This document shows, piece after piece, positions 35,404 to 44,301 of a stretch of DNA of 64,000 nt. Numbering within the stretch: position 1 is the stretch's first letter; every line of letters begins with the position of its first letter. The translations under genes and the position numbers were made by a program. The notes below the pieces were generated by a model that was not told where the DNA came from, did no database searches, and worked only from the letters and a program-made list of their open reading frames with translations. Origin of the DNA: Muribaculum intestinale (GTDB lineage: Bacteria; Bacteroidota; Bacteroidia; Bacteroidales; Muribaculaceae); assembly GCF_002201515.1 (NCBI RefSeq), contig NZ_CP021421.1:1240001-1304000 (forward strand), in the 5' to 3' direction.

Positions 35404-38400
35404 TTATCCTTCGTTGTGATTGCGGTAGTAGCGGTTGAAATCAACACCCTGGGCGGCCAGTTCCTTTATAGTCTCCTCAGGATCGGCTCCGAGCGATACA
35501 TAGAGTTGCACGAGCTGCATGAAGTATGTATCGAATATATATCGGTCGATGCGTGTGAGCGACTGGAATTTGGCAGGCGACAGACTCTGGATATAAAGCA
35601 TATATTGCTTGTAGAGGTCAATCTCGTGCTTTGCTATGGCAAGGGCTTGGTCGGAAAGCTGCTTGTCGCCTGTGACAGCACCAAGACGTCCGAAGAGGTC
35701 GGCAATCTGGTAGCCGATCTGTATGCCGTAGGGCGAAGTATATTCAGGCATCTTCTCTACCATGAGGTTAATCACCTCTGTGGCCCGAGCATAGCGCTGT
35801 GCAATGTACTCCTCGGTCTCCTTACGCTTTTCCGGGGTCATTTTTACGGAATCCTCCAAGTAATAGGCTTCGGCTGTAATACCCTCGTTGTATAGTGCCT
35901 GAGCAAGGTCGAGCATGGCGCTGCGTGTGGTGGTGACCATACGGCGCACTGTCTCGTCGAGATAGATGTCGTCGGCGCTCTTGACATTGTCGAGACCGCC
36001 CCAGCGGAACTTGTTGACGATGTTGTCGTAGGCCTTGTCGGTATTCACGGCAATCTGTCCGTGGCTTGATTCGGTATCCTTTATGCCACCTACTTCGTAG
36101 GCCATGCCGGTCGAGCGCATGAACGGATTGAGGCCGAGATAGTAGTCGTCGGGCACTGTCATGGCGAAATAGAACGGACGTTTCCAGCCATCCTTGGCAT
36201 TGGTGGCGAGCATGTCGATGGCAATCATCGAGCTGAGGCGCAGACCGCTCTCGGAATTACCGGCCTGGTTGAGGTCAATGGCCGGCGACAAGGCCTCGCG
36301 TTCAGTTTCCTTTATGCGTCCGGAAGCTACCATGTCATCGCCGTTGACGGGAATATACATGTTGGGGTGGCGGAATTCATACAGACCGTAGGTATGATTC
36401 CGTGCATCCTCACGGTATGCCTCCTTAAGTGCCGCCAGAGCGTTGATGCGGGTTGTATCGGGGTCGATGAAATAGGTGAACTGACGTTTGTCATGTGCAT
36501 ATACATCGGGGGTGGCCATCATTGGTATGGCGGGAGCGTCGTACGACGGATGGCGCAGCTGGTCGACATACCAGTCGGTGGTGAGATACGACAGATTGAC
36601 TACACGCACATCAGTGCGGTATCCCTCTACCTCCTGTGCGTACCATAGTGGGAATGTGTCATTGTCGCCGTTAGTGAATATTACGGCACCCGGCTCAAGC
36701 GAACTGAGATAGTTCATGCCGAAATCGCGTGCGGCATAACGTCCGGAACGATCGTGGTCGTCCCATGTCTGCGACACCATCTGAAGGGGGACAAATATAC
36801 CGAACAGAGCGGCTGCGACAGCACCAATCCAGTTAAGCCGGCTCACTTTCTCTTTTGATGCCTTGGCATCGGCAAGTCCGGCAATCAGACGCCAGATACC
36901 GGCCACACCCATTCCTACCCATATAGCGAATGCGTAGAATGAACCGGCAAACGCGTAGTCGCGCTCACGGGGCTGGTTGGGGACCTGATTGAGATATATT
37001 ACAATAGCGATACCGGTCATGAAGAACAGGAAGAATATCACCCAGAACTGTTCGATACCGCGCCGTGATGTAAACGCCTGCCACAGGAGTCCTATTATGC
37101 CCAGCAGCAGCGGGAGCATGAAGAATACATTGTGGCCCTTGTTGCCACTCCCGAGGTCTTCAGGCAGAAGCGACTGGTCGCCTAGACGGGCATTGTCGAT
37201 AAATGGTATGCCGGAAATCCAGTTGCCGTGGGTAATCTCTCCGTTGCCCTGGATATCATTCTGCCGCCCGGCGAAGTTCCACATGAAATATCGCCAGTAC
37301 ATATGATTGAGCTGATAGTTGAAGAAGTAGCGCAGATTCTCCATGAATGTAGGCTTGATGCGCATTGACTTCTCACCGAGGGGATTTCCCTGGCTGTCGA
37401 CATAGCTGGTGACAGAGACCGGAGTGCCTGTCATTCCGGTCCATTCGCGGTAGGCCTCGGCATATTTACCGTCGTACATACGAGGGAAGAGCATGTTGAG
37501 TTCCGGAGTCAGCTCATAATCAAGTTTTGTGCCTGTCACTTCATATCTGTCCGGCTGGTCGGGAGAGGTCTTCACGGTCTTTCCCCATAGGTTTTTGCCC
37601 TCTTTTTTCAATGCTTTGGGAACACCGTCGGCTCCAACCTCGTATACTATACCTGAATTAAATGTCTGTCCATACAGCAGGGGGCGCTCTCCATACTGCT
37701 CACGGTTGAGGTATGATGAAAGGGCAAACACATTGTCGGGAGAGTTCTGGTTCATCGGAGTATAGGCGTTGGAGCGGATAAGAAGCAACGCATATGAACT
37801 ATAGCCGATGAATATAACGAGTATGCTGAGCACCACTACATTGAATATCCTTACAGGAATCTTCTTCATATAGAAGTACAGATACCAGAGCAGTGCGCAG
37901 AATATTACCGCTGACACCAGCCAGCTGTCGCCGATAAACGGTATGCCGGAGAAGAATACGGTAAGGAAAAATGACGAGCGGATACGTGCGGGACTCTTCT
38001 GTCGGTATAGTTCGGCCACAGCCCATATCATCACTGCAAAGGTGACTATCGTATAGAGCAATGCGCCGGAATTATATCCCATGCCGAGGGTGTTGACACA
38101 GAAAAGCTCGCTGTACTGAGCCATCTCGATGAAACCGGGCACGAGACCGTAGAGTATCAGGGCCACGATAACAAATGACACAAGCAACGCTGCGATTGAG
38201 CCGCGTCCGTCGGGATTCTTGAATTTCTTATAGTAAAATACGAGCACAATCGCCGGGATACAGAGCAGATTGAGCAAGTGTACGGCAATTGATATGCCTA
38301 TCACATAGGCGATAAGCACAAGGTATCGGTCGCTATGAGGCTCGTCGGCACGGTTTTCCCACTTAAGTATGAGCCAGAATACAAGTGCTGTGCAGAATGA

Positions 38401-38853
38401 CGAGAAAGCATATACTTCGCCCTCGACGGCAGAAAACCAGAAAGTGTCGCTCCATGTATACACCAAAGAGCCACACATTGCCGAGCCGAAGATTACGAGC
38501 ATCTGGAGAGGAGTGACCGTAGTGGCATCGTCCTTGACAATAAGTCGCTTGACAAGATGTGTTATAGTCCAGAACAGCAGCAATATCGTGGCCGCGCTAA
38601 GAAGCCCCGACATTGTGTTGACAGCAAGGGCTACCTGCGAGGGATCGCTTACAAAATTAACGAAGAACCGGGCTGTAAGCATGAAGATAGGGTTGCCCGG
38701 TGGATGACCGATTTCCAGCTTATAGCCTTGTGATATAAATTCCGGGCAGTCCCAGAAACTTGCCGTGGGCTCAAGAGTGCACATATATGTGACGGCGGCA
38801 ATCAGAAATGCCACCCAGCCCAGAATGTTGTTGAGTATGCGATATTGTTTCAT
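35404..38853 (-). CDS. DUF2723 multipass membrane protein, possible O-glycosyltransferase
   Basis: 1149 residues from the ATG at 38853, chosen because MKQYRILNNILGWVAFLIAA begins right at the first membrane helix; 15 further residues are open upstream. DUF2723 resembles the GT39/O-mannosyltransferase membrane core, with the early TLEPTASFWDCPEFISQGYK carrying acidic residues in the first extracytoplasmic loop. About 12 hydrophobic segments fill residues 10-710. A large soluble C-terminal part (about 720-1149) contains IFTNGDNDTFPLWYAQEVEG. In Bacteroidota this family is implicated in glycosylation of exported proteins, but the activity is not proven here. A minus-strand -7 match, TAACTTTG, lies upstream at 38903-38896. 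Confidence 0.85.
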   Translation of the reverse strand: MKQYRILNNILGWVAFLIAAVTYMCTLEPTASFWDCPEFISQGYKLEIGHPPGNPIFMLTARFFVNFVSDPSQVALAVNTMSGLLSAATILLLFWTITHLVKRLIVKDDATTVTPLQMLVIFGSAMCGSLVYTWSDTFWFSAVEGEVYAFSSFCTALVFWLILKWENRADEPHSDRYLVLIAYVIGISIAVHLLNLLCIPAIVLVFYYKKFKNPDGRGSIAALLVSFVIVALILYGLVPGFIEMAQYSELFCVNTLGMGYNSGALLYTIVTFAVMIWAVAELYRQKSPARIRSSFFLTVFFSGIPFIGDSWLVSAVIFCALLWYLYFYMKKIPVRIFNVVVLSILVIFIGYSSYALLLIRSNAYTPMNQNSPDNVFALSSYLNREQYGERPLLYGQTFNSGIVYEVGADGVPKALKKEGKNLWGKTVKTSPDQPDRYEVTGTKLDYELTPELNMLFPRMYDGKYAEAYREWTGMTGTPVSVTSYVDSQGNPLGEKSMRIKPTFMENLRYFFNYQLNHMYWRYFMWNFAGRQNDIQGNGEITHGNWISGIPFIDNARLGDQSLLPEDLGSGNKGHNVFFMLPLLLGIIGLLWQAFTSRRGIEQFWVIFFLFFMTGIAIVIYLNQVPNQPRERDYAFAGSFYAFAIWVGMGVAGIWRLIAGLADAKASKEKVSRLNWIGAVAAALFGIFVPLQMVSQTWDDHDRSGRYAARDFGMNYLSSLEPGAVIFTNGDNDTFPLWYAQEVEGYRTDVRVVNLSYLTTDWYVDQLRHPSYDAPAIPMMATPDVYAHDKRQFTYFIDPDTTRINALAALKEAYREDARNHTYGLYEFRHPNMYIPVNGDDMVASGRIKETEREALSPAIDLNQAGNSESGLRLSSMIAIDMLATNAKDGWKRPFYFAMTVPDDYYLGLNPFMRSTGMAYEVGGIKDTESSHGQIAVNTDKAYDNIVNKFRWGGLDNVKSADDIYLDETVRRMVTTTRSAMLDLAQALYNEGITAEAYYLEDSVKMTPEKRKETEEYIAQRYARATEVINLMVEKMPEYTSPYGIQIGYQIADLFGRLGAVTGDKQLSDQALAIAKHEIDLYKQYMLYIQSLSPAKFQSLTRIDRYIFDTYFMQLVQLYVSLGADPEETIKELAAQGVDFNRYYRNHNEG

Positions 38854-39025
38854 TCTTGCAAGAAATGGCAGCCACATGCCGCCGTGAAAACTTGGCAAAG
38901 TTAACGATTAATCCGCGAAGTCGGCATTATCCACACTGATTTTCTGTTTTTTTCACACACAATAGCCATGAGGGATACAATAAATCGACTCCAAGGCAGG
39001 TTAATACTCTTAGAATCATTATCGC

Positions 39026-40225
39026 ATGAAAAGAATACAAGCATCAATACTCCTCCTTGTGGCTATGGCAATGGCGTTGCCACAATATGCATTGGCCCAG
39101 AAGAACCAGTTTAACCCCATAGAGACGGGCGTGGTGTCGCTCGGCATCGCTCCCGACGCACGTGCTGCCGGTATGGGCGACCTCGGAGCTGCCACCGACC
39201 CCGACGCCTACAGCCAGTTCTGGAATCCGTCGAAATATGCCTTTGCCTATAGCGATGCCGCCGTGTCGCTCAGCTACACCCCGTGGCTGCGCAAGATTGT
39301 CAATGACATATTCCTCGCCAACGTGTCGGGGTACTGGAAATTTGGCGGAGGCGACAATCAGGCTGTCAGCGCATCTCTGCGCTACTTCTCGCTGGGCGAG
39401 GTGTCCACCTACTCGGAAATAGGCCAGACATTCAACCCCTACGAGATGGCGTTCGACATAGGCTACTCGCGCAAACTGTCGGAAAGCTACTCGATGGGTA
39501 TCGTATTCCGTTATATATATTCGTCGCTCGGCTACAACAGCGACGGAGGCTCGGAGGCCGGCGACCCGGTGAGCGGTGCATCGGCCTTCTCGGCCGATAT
39601 ATCGGGATATCTGACAAAGTATCCGATAATCGGACAAAACGAATGCCAGTGGTCGTTGGGATGGAACATAAGCAATATCGGTTCAAAACTGAACTTCGAC
39701 AACGGCACCTCTCCGGCGTTTCTCCCGACCAACCTGCGTATAGGCACCAACTTTGCGTTCCCTCTGGCCGACTACCACACACTGTCAATCGGACTTGACC
39801 TCAACAAACTGCTCGTACCGACCAAGCCTCGCCGTATCGACTACGCCGACGACGAGGAGGGCCAAATCGAATGGCAACAGGCCACCATCGACTGGGAAAA
39901 CACCTCATCGATATCAGGCATATTCAAATCGTTCAGCGATGCCCCCGGAGGCATGAAAGAGGAACTTCAGGAGATTACCTGGAGTTTGGGCGCCGAATAC
40001 AACTACAACCAGCAGTTCTTCCTGCGCGCAGGATACTATTATGAAAACGAATACAAGGGCGGCCGAAAATACTATGGCCTCGGTGCAGGATTCGCCCTCA
40101 ACGTGCTGCGTCTCGATGCCAGCTATATGATTGCCGCGTCGCAGAACTCGCCCCTCGACCAGACACTTCGATTCTCCCTCACTTTTGACATGGACGGCAT
40201 CAAAGAGATATTCGGACGCCGATAA
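39026..40225 (+). CDS. porV: Type IX secretion outer-membrane protein PorV
   Basis: 399 residues with a signal peptide (LPQYALAQKN). The beta-barrel pattern and blocks such as GVVSLGIAPDARAAGMGDLG, YSQFWNPSKYAFA and LRFSLTFDMD are typical of PorV (LptO). PorV is a FadL-like barrel that shuttles T9SS cargo with C-terminal signals from the translocon to the attachment complex. Its presence implies a type IX pathway in this organism. It is convergent or divergent with none of its neighbours' operons: the DUF2723 gene is divergent, and an IS982 element separates it from ispF on the same strand. Confidence 0.93.
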   Translation: MKRIQASILLLVAMAMALPQYALAQKNQFNPIETGVVSLGIAPDARAAGMGDLGAATDPDAYSQFWNPSKYAFAYSDAAVSLSYTPWLRKIVNDIFLANVSGYWKFGGGDNQAVSASLRYFSLGEVSTYSEIGQTFNPYEMAFDIGYSRKLSESYSMGIVFRYIYSSLGYNSDGGSEAGDPVSGASAFSADISGYLTKYPIIGQNECQWSLGWNISNIGSKLNFDNGTSPAFLPTNLRIGTNFAFPLADYHTLSIGLDLNKLLVPTKPRRIDYADDEEGQIEWQQATIDWENTSSISGIFKSFSDAPGGMKEELQEITWSLGAEYNYNQQFFLRAGYYYENEYKGGRKYYGLGAGFALNVLRLDASYMIAASQNSPLDQTLRFSLTFDMDGIKEIFGRR

Positions 40226-40246
40226 TCCCTACTCATTTATTAATTA

Positions 40247-41281
40247 ACGTGAGTTCGACGAAAATTAATTAGATGAGAAATTGGTGATTAGCGATAAAAG
40301 TATTAAATTTAAAGGACTCAATTTCAAACAAATACTCTTATCGCTATGCTCACCGAAGACAAAATTACTGAAATATTCGTGATTGCAGATGAATTCTGCA
40401 AAGTTTTTAATGCGATGCTCCGTCGCAGAGGTCTTTCGAAGATTCGTACGGACAGGAAGCGGGAATATCATCGAGATTGCCGTCTGTCGCAGGCGGAGGT
40501 CATTGTTATCATGATCATGTTCCACAGTTCCAACCATAAATGTCTCAAACACTTTTATCTGAACGAGATATGTCAGCGATACAGGCATCTGTTCCCCGAA
40601 ACAGTCTCATACAACAGATTCACGGAGCTGGAGAAATCAGTGGTCGTTCAGTTCGTGATATTCGTAAAGAAATGTCTGCTGGGAAAATGTACCGGTATTA
40701 GTTTTGTCGACAGCACACTGCTACGTGTGTGCCGCAACCAACGGATACACATGCACAAGGTGTTCAAAGGAATAGCGCAACGTGGGAAGTGTTCGTTAGG
40801 TTGGTTCTACGGATTCAAGCTACATCTGATATGCAACGACAAGGGCGAGATTCTCAACTTCATGATCACTCCGGGAGATGTTGATGACCGGGAACCTCTG
40901 AAAGTGAAGTCGTTTGTCGAGTTCATATACGGCAAGATGGTCGGTGACAAAGGTTATATCGGCAAAGACCTGTTCTGCAAGCTGTTCATTGACGGAATCC
41001 AATTGATCACAAAACTGAAAAACAACATGAAAGGCGGTCTGAGATCAATGTATGACAGAATACTTCTGAGAAAACGGGCTATTATCGAAACTGTAAACGA
41101 CCAACTCAAAAACATCGCTCAGATAGAACACTCGCGACACCGTTCATTTCCGAATTTCATCGTTAATCTCATTGGTGGGATAGCGGCTTATTGCCTGTTT
41201 CCAAAGAAACCGAGGATAAACTTAGAACGCGTGTATGATAATCAGCTGACTCTATTTTGATTATTTTCATCGAACTCACGT
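40247..41281 (+). mobile_element. IS982-family insertion sequence
   Basis: 1035 bp with one transposase gene. The terminal inverted repeats are ACGTGAGTTCGACGAAAAT at the left and its complement with one change at the right (TTTTCATCGAACTCACGT). TAATTA lies directly outside each end, consistent with a 6-bp target duplication. It separates porV from ispF and ends 25 bp before the ispF ATG. The gene and ends look intact, so it is a recent and possibly active insertion. Confidence 0.88.
40346..41260 (+). CDS. IS982-family transposase
   Basis: 304 residues, the usual length. The N-terminal domain is helical ([20 protein letters not shown]). The DDE core shows [16 protein letters not shown] with the first Asp, [20 protein letters not shown] with [18 protein letters not shown] with the second Asp, and [20 protein letters not shown] with the Glu. 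No frameshift is seen. It lies inside the inverted repeats at 40247-41281. Confidence 0.95.
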   Translation: MLTEDKITEIFVIADEFCKVFNAMLRRRGLSKIRTDRKREYHRDCRLSQAEVIVIMIMFHSSNHKCLKHFYLNEICQRYRHLFPETVSYNRFTELEKSVVVQFVIFVKKCLLGKCTGISFVDSTLLRVCRNQRIHMHKVFKGIAQRGKCSLGWFYGFKLHLICNDKGEILNFMITPGDVDDREPLKVKSFVEFIYGKMVGDKGYIGKDLFCKLFIDGIQLITKLKNNMKGGLRSMYDRILLRKRAIIETVNDQLKNIAQIEHSRHRSFPNFIVNLIGGIAAYCLFPKKPRINLERVYDNQLTLF

Positions 41282-41306
41282 TAATTATTATAGAATATCA
41301 ACGATT

Positions 41307-41795
41307 ATGACCCCTCCAACATTCAGAGTAGGAAACGGATTTGACGTACATCGACTGGTGGCCGACCGCGATTTGTGGATATGTGGCGTGAAAATACCCC
41401 ACACCCTCGGCCTGCTCGGCCACAGCGACGCAGATGTGGCTCTACATGCCCTCAGCGACGCACTGCTCGGAGCGGCCTCCCTGCGCGATATCGGGTATCA
41501 TTTCCCCGATACCGACCCGGCCTATAAAGGCGCGGACTCACGCCGTCTGCTGCGCGAGGTGGTACGCCTGCTCGCCGATAAAGGATATGCTGTAGGAAAC
41601 GTCGACCTGACAATCATGGCACAGGCTCCCAAAATGCTGCCCCACATCCCCGTCATGATATCCAATATAGCCGACGACCTCGGGATAGACCCCGACTGTG
41701 TATCGGTAAAGGCCACTACTACCGAACGACTCGGGTTCACTGGCCGCGAGGAAGGGATTGCTGCCATGGCTACAGCGCTAATCTACAAGATGTAA
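41307..41795 (+). CDS. ispF: 2-C-methyl-D-erythritol 2,4-cyclodiphosphate synthase
   Basis: 162 residues, the typical size. It makes the cyclodiphosphate in the non-mevalonate isoprenoid pathway, as a trimer with a zinc ion. Metal and substrate motifs are [10 protein letters not shown] (Asp-x-His), [31 protein letters not shown] and [20 protein letters not shown]. The gene starts 25 bp after an IS982 element that separates it from porV. Because the pathway is essential in most Bacteroidota, ispF must be expressed from read-through, the IS end or the short remaining leader. Confidence 0.97.
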   Translation: MTPPTFRVGNGFDVHRLVADRDLWICGVKIPHTLGLLGHSDADVALHALSDALLGAASLRDIGYHFPDTDPAYKGADSRRLLREVVRLLADKGYAVGNVDLTIMAQAPKMLPHIPVMISNIADDLGIDPDCVSVKATTTERLGFTGREEGIAAMATALIYKM

Positions 41796-41847
41796 TCCTG
41801 ACTCAGGACACATCACGACGTGCAGTATTGTTGCTTATTTTCAAATG

Positions 41848-41880
41848 TTTTGGCAAAATAGATATTTTTACATATCTTTG
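41848..41880 (+). promoter_or_regulatory. Bacteroidota-type promoter for the adenosyltransferase gene
   Basis: TTTTG at 41848-41852, a 20-bp spacer, then TATCTTTG at 41873-41880. This is a full match to the -33 TTTG / -7 TAnnTTTG consensus, 20 bases before the ATG at 41901. Confidence 0.75.
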
Positions 41881-41900
41881 CCGCCCAAATCAGATAAGTC

Positions 41901-42464
41901 ATGACAAAAAGCAAAGTTTACACAACTACCGGCGACAACGGTGCAACATCGCTTGTCGGAGGTGTCAGAGTGAAGAAAACCGATATCCGCATCGAAGCCT
42001 ATGGCTCAATCGACGAGCTCAATGCCAACATCGGAGTGCTTCTTGCAATACCCTGTCTGCAGCCTGCTGCCGTCGACCTGCTTCATCAGGTACAGAACCG
42101 TCTTTTCAGCATCGGAGCATATCTGGCTACTCCCAATCCCGACAACGCCATCACACGTTGTGCAGGTCTCTCGGCTGAAAACGTAGAGGCAATCGAGAAC
42201 GTAATCGACCATTTTGACGCCCAGCTTCCCCCGCTCAACAATTTCGTGCTCCCGGGTGGAACACACCGTGCCGCCGTATGCCACGTGTGCCGCACAATGT
42301 GCCGCCGCTGCGAGCGCCGTATCGTGGCCCTGGCCGACCAGACATATGTCGACCCTAACGTGCTGCGCTACATCAACCGTCTGAGCGACTTCTTCTTCGT
42401 TTTCGCCCGCTTCAACAACGTAGACAACCAGACCGACGAGTTATTCTGGGACAAGAACAATTAA
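41901..42464 (+). CDS. PduO-type cob(I)yrinic acid a,c-diamide adenosyltransferase
   Basis: 187 residues. It transfers the adenosyl group of ATP to cob(I)alamin to form coenzyme B12. The ATP loop is at the N-terminus (KVYTTTGDNGATSLVGGVRV), followed by IEAYGSIDELNANIGVLLA. The late CRRCERRIVALADQ and RYINRLSDFFFVFARFNN match the conserved active-site helices of the PduO family. It has a clear promoter 20 bases upstream and is followed by the DUF2795 gene. No B12-dependent mutase is seen in the window. Confidence 0.94.
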   Translation: MTKSKVYTTTGDNGATSLVGGVRVKKTDIRIEAYGSIDELNANIGVLLAIPCLQPAAVDLLHQVQNRLFSIGAYLATPNPDNAITRCAGLSAENVEAIENVIDHFDAQLPPLNNFVLPGGTHRAAVCHVCRTMCRRCERRIVALADQTYVDPNVLRYINRLSDFFFVFARFNNVDNQTDELFWDKNN

Positions 42465-42529
42465 TTGCTCTTAAATTGCTGAACACCCGCAGGTCGACAT
42501 ACGTTAGTTATCAATAAAATCTAAGAAAT

Positions 42530-42751
42530 ATGTACTGGACACTTGAATTAGCATCAAAACTTGAGGACGCTCCATGGCCCGCAACCAAAGAGGAGCTTAT
42601 AGACTATGCCATGCGTTCAGGTGCTCCCCTCGAGGTAATCGAAAACCTTCAGGAAATGGAGGACGAGGGCGACACCTACGAATGCATCGAGGACATATGG
42701 CCCGACTACCCTTCCAAAGAAGACTTCTTCTTCAACGAGGAGGAATACTAA
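42530..42751 (+). CDS. Small acidic DUF2795-family protein; integration target of the island
   Basis: 73 residues, strongly acidic (MEDEGDTYECIEDIWPDYPS). It matches the short DUF2795 proteins widespread in Bacteroidales; their role is unknown. It has no signal peptide. The last eight codons, including the stop, fall inside the left copy of the 248-bp repeat, and the same bases recur at 56028. The gene's 3' end is thus probably the attachment site of the mobile island, with the coding sequence kept intact. A terminator hairpin follows at 42784-42826. Confidence 0.85.
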   Translation: MYWTLELASKLEDAPWPATKEELIDYAMRSGAPLEVIENLQEMEDEGDTYECIEDIWPDYPSKEDFFFNEEEY

Positions 42752-42973
42752 GCCCACGCAAAAGGGTTAACCCAAAGAATACCAAAGAGTTGAGCTTCGC
42801 GCCAAGCGACAGCCCAACTCTTTTTTCTTGCATTTTACCCCCTTTTAGAGCATAATAAACTGGCGTAAAATTAGCGCACCGACAAAAAAAGAATATAAAC
42901 AATCGGGATAAACTGTCGTATAACTGTTGTAAATTCGCTTAAAATAAAAGAAACGGAACATACAACATGGGTA
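42727..42973. repeat. Left copy of the roughly 248-bp island-flanking repeat (candidate attL)
   Basis: It starts with CTTCTTCAACGAGGAGGAAT (end of the DUF2795 gene), passes a terminator and the region upstream of the integrase, and ends at ATGGGTA, the integrase start. The second copy is at 56028-56275. By eye the two differ at about ten substitutions and one single-base indel. It contains the terminator stem AAGAGTTG / CAACTCTT followed by a T-run (42784-42826). Confidence 0.9.
42784..42826 (+). terminator. Terminator after the DUF2795 gene
   Basis: Stem AAGAGTTG/CAACTCTT with an extra GC pair near the loop, followed by TTTTTTC. A second copy with a diverged loop lies at 56087-56128 in the right repeat, downstream of no complete gene. 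Confidence 0.75.
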
Positions 42974-44301
42974 AAGCAGCAAGACCATTCCCGACCGGAC
43001 ATTTCCGGTTGTACAAGACCAGACAAACCAAGAATGATCGCCCTCTGGTGGTCCAGATTGAATATGCTGTCAAATCAGTGGCAGTCAGACGCTCTACCGG
43101 GATCTCTGTCAAAGAAAAGGACTGGAATCCTAACGAGAACAAGGGACGTGGCGGTGTCAGGGCAAGCTACGGACCTGACTATCGCAATATCAACAGCCGG
43201 CTTACCAAAAGCGTCAATGAGCTTGACTCCAAGATAGCGGCTTGGAGTGAGAAGCACCCCGACCGTTTGACAGTAGAGACCATGAGGGCTCTTCTTGACG
43301 ACCACCCGACAACACGCGAGGACAAAGGTATTGATTTTGTGAGTTATGTGTCAGACCTCCTTAAAAACGAACTGGACCGAAATAAAATCGGTCAGAGTGT
43401 ATATCGCAATGGCCTGAGCGCCATGAAAATATTCCGTGAGTTCCTGAAATCGGAAAAACGCGGTACGTATGCACCCGACAGCATTTATGTCTCCGAGATT
43501 TCCACGGAGCTTATAGAGTCACACATAAAGTGGAGACGTGAGATCAAGGACAACAGTGACGATACCATAAACCATGCCCTGACCCCTATACTCAAAGGCT
43601 GTCAACAGGCAATGGTCATGGGATACATCCCGGTGGCTCTCAATGCCGCCATACAGAAGATGAGAATCATCAAGACCGTATCACTTCAGAAGAATGATGA
43701 GTCAAGCGTGAAGCATCTTTCCAAAAAGGAACTGGAGTGTCTTATAAAGTTTTACACGGAAGATAAGGAAGCGAGACGGAAGGAATATATCGAGATGTTC
43801 CTGTTTGCCCTATATGCCTGTGGTTTGCGTGTCATTGACATCATCACCCTGCAATGGTCTGACATAGACTTCGACAAACGGACTCTTAACAAGATACAGG
43901 TCAAGACGAAAAACAGGAATGTTATACCCCTAAGCGACCAGGCTATGGGAATACTTGAACAGTGGAAAGGTCGATACAATCGCTTTGTTTTCGGATTGCT
44001 TGACGATGACTTTAACCTTGATGACACAGATGCCCTGTACCGTGTGAGGAATACAAAGACACGTGGTATCAATCAAGCTCTCAATGTGATTGGTGAAAAA
44101 CTGGGACTGTCATTCAGTCTCACATTTCATGTCGGGCGCCACACCTTTGCTGTCCTGAGCCTTAACAACGGTATGGACATGACGATGGTGAGCCAGCTTC
44201 TCGGTCATTCCTCTACTGAAATAACCGAGAAGGTCTACGCTCACTTTATGCCGGCAAGGCTACGTGAGGAGCTGAGCAAGATTAAGTTGCCATCCCTTTA
44301 G
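42967..44301 (+). CDS. int: Tyrosine recombinase (integrase) of the island
   Basis: 444 residues. An N-terminal arm-binding segment (about 1-90; KSVAVRRSTGISVKEKDWNP) and a SAM-like core-binding domain (about 105-215) precede the catalytic domain. Catalytic residues are the first Arg in YACGLRVIDIITLQWSDI, the HxxR in FHVGRHTFAVLSLNN, the second His in LLGHSSTEITEKVYAHF, and the Tyr of KVYAHF. All are present, so the enzyme should be active. It catalyses integration and excision at the DUF2795 site. It starts at the very end of the left repeat and reads into the island; its stop overlaps the tail of the opposite-strand amber-interrupted gene. Confidence 0.95.
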   Translation: MGKAARPFPTGHFRLYKTRQTKNDRPLVVQIEYAVKSVAVRRSTGISVKEKDWNPNENKGRGGVRASYGPDYRNINSRLTKSVNELDSKIAAWSEKHPDRLTVETMRALLDDHPTTREDKGIDFVSYVSDLLKNELDRNKIGQSVYRNGLSAMKIFREFLKSEKRGTYAPDSIYVSEISTELIESHIKWRREIKDNSDDTINHALTPILKGCQQAMVMGYIPVALNAAIQKMRIIKTVSLQKNDESSVKHLSKKELECLIKFYTEDKEARRKEYIEMFLFALYACGLRVIDIITLQWSDIDFDKRTLNKIQVKTKNRNVIPLSDQAMGILEQWKGRYNRFVFGLLDDDFNLDDTDALYRVRNTKTRGINQALNVIGEKLGLSFSLTFHVGRHTFAVLSLNNGMDMTMVSQLLGHSSTEITEKVYAHFMPARLREELSKIKLPSL

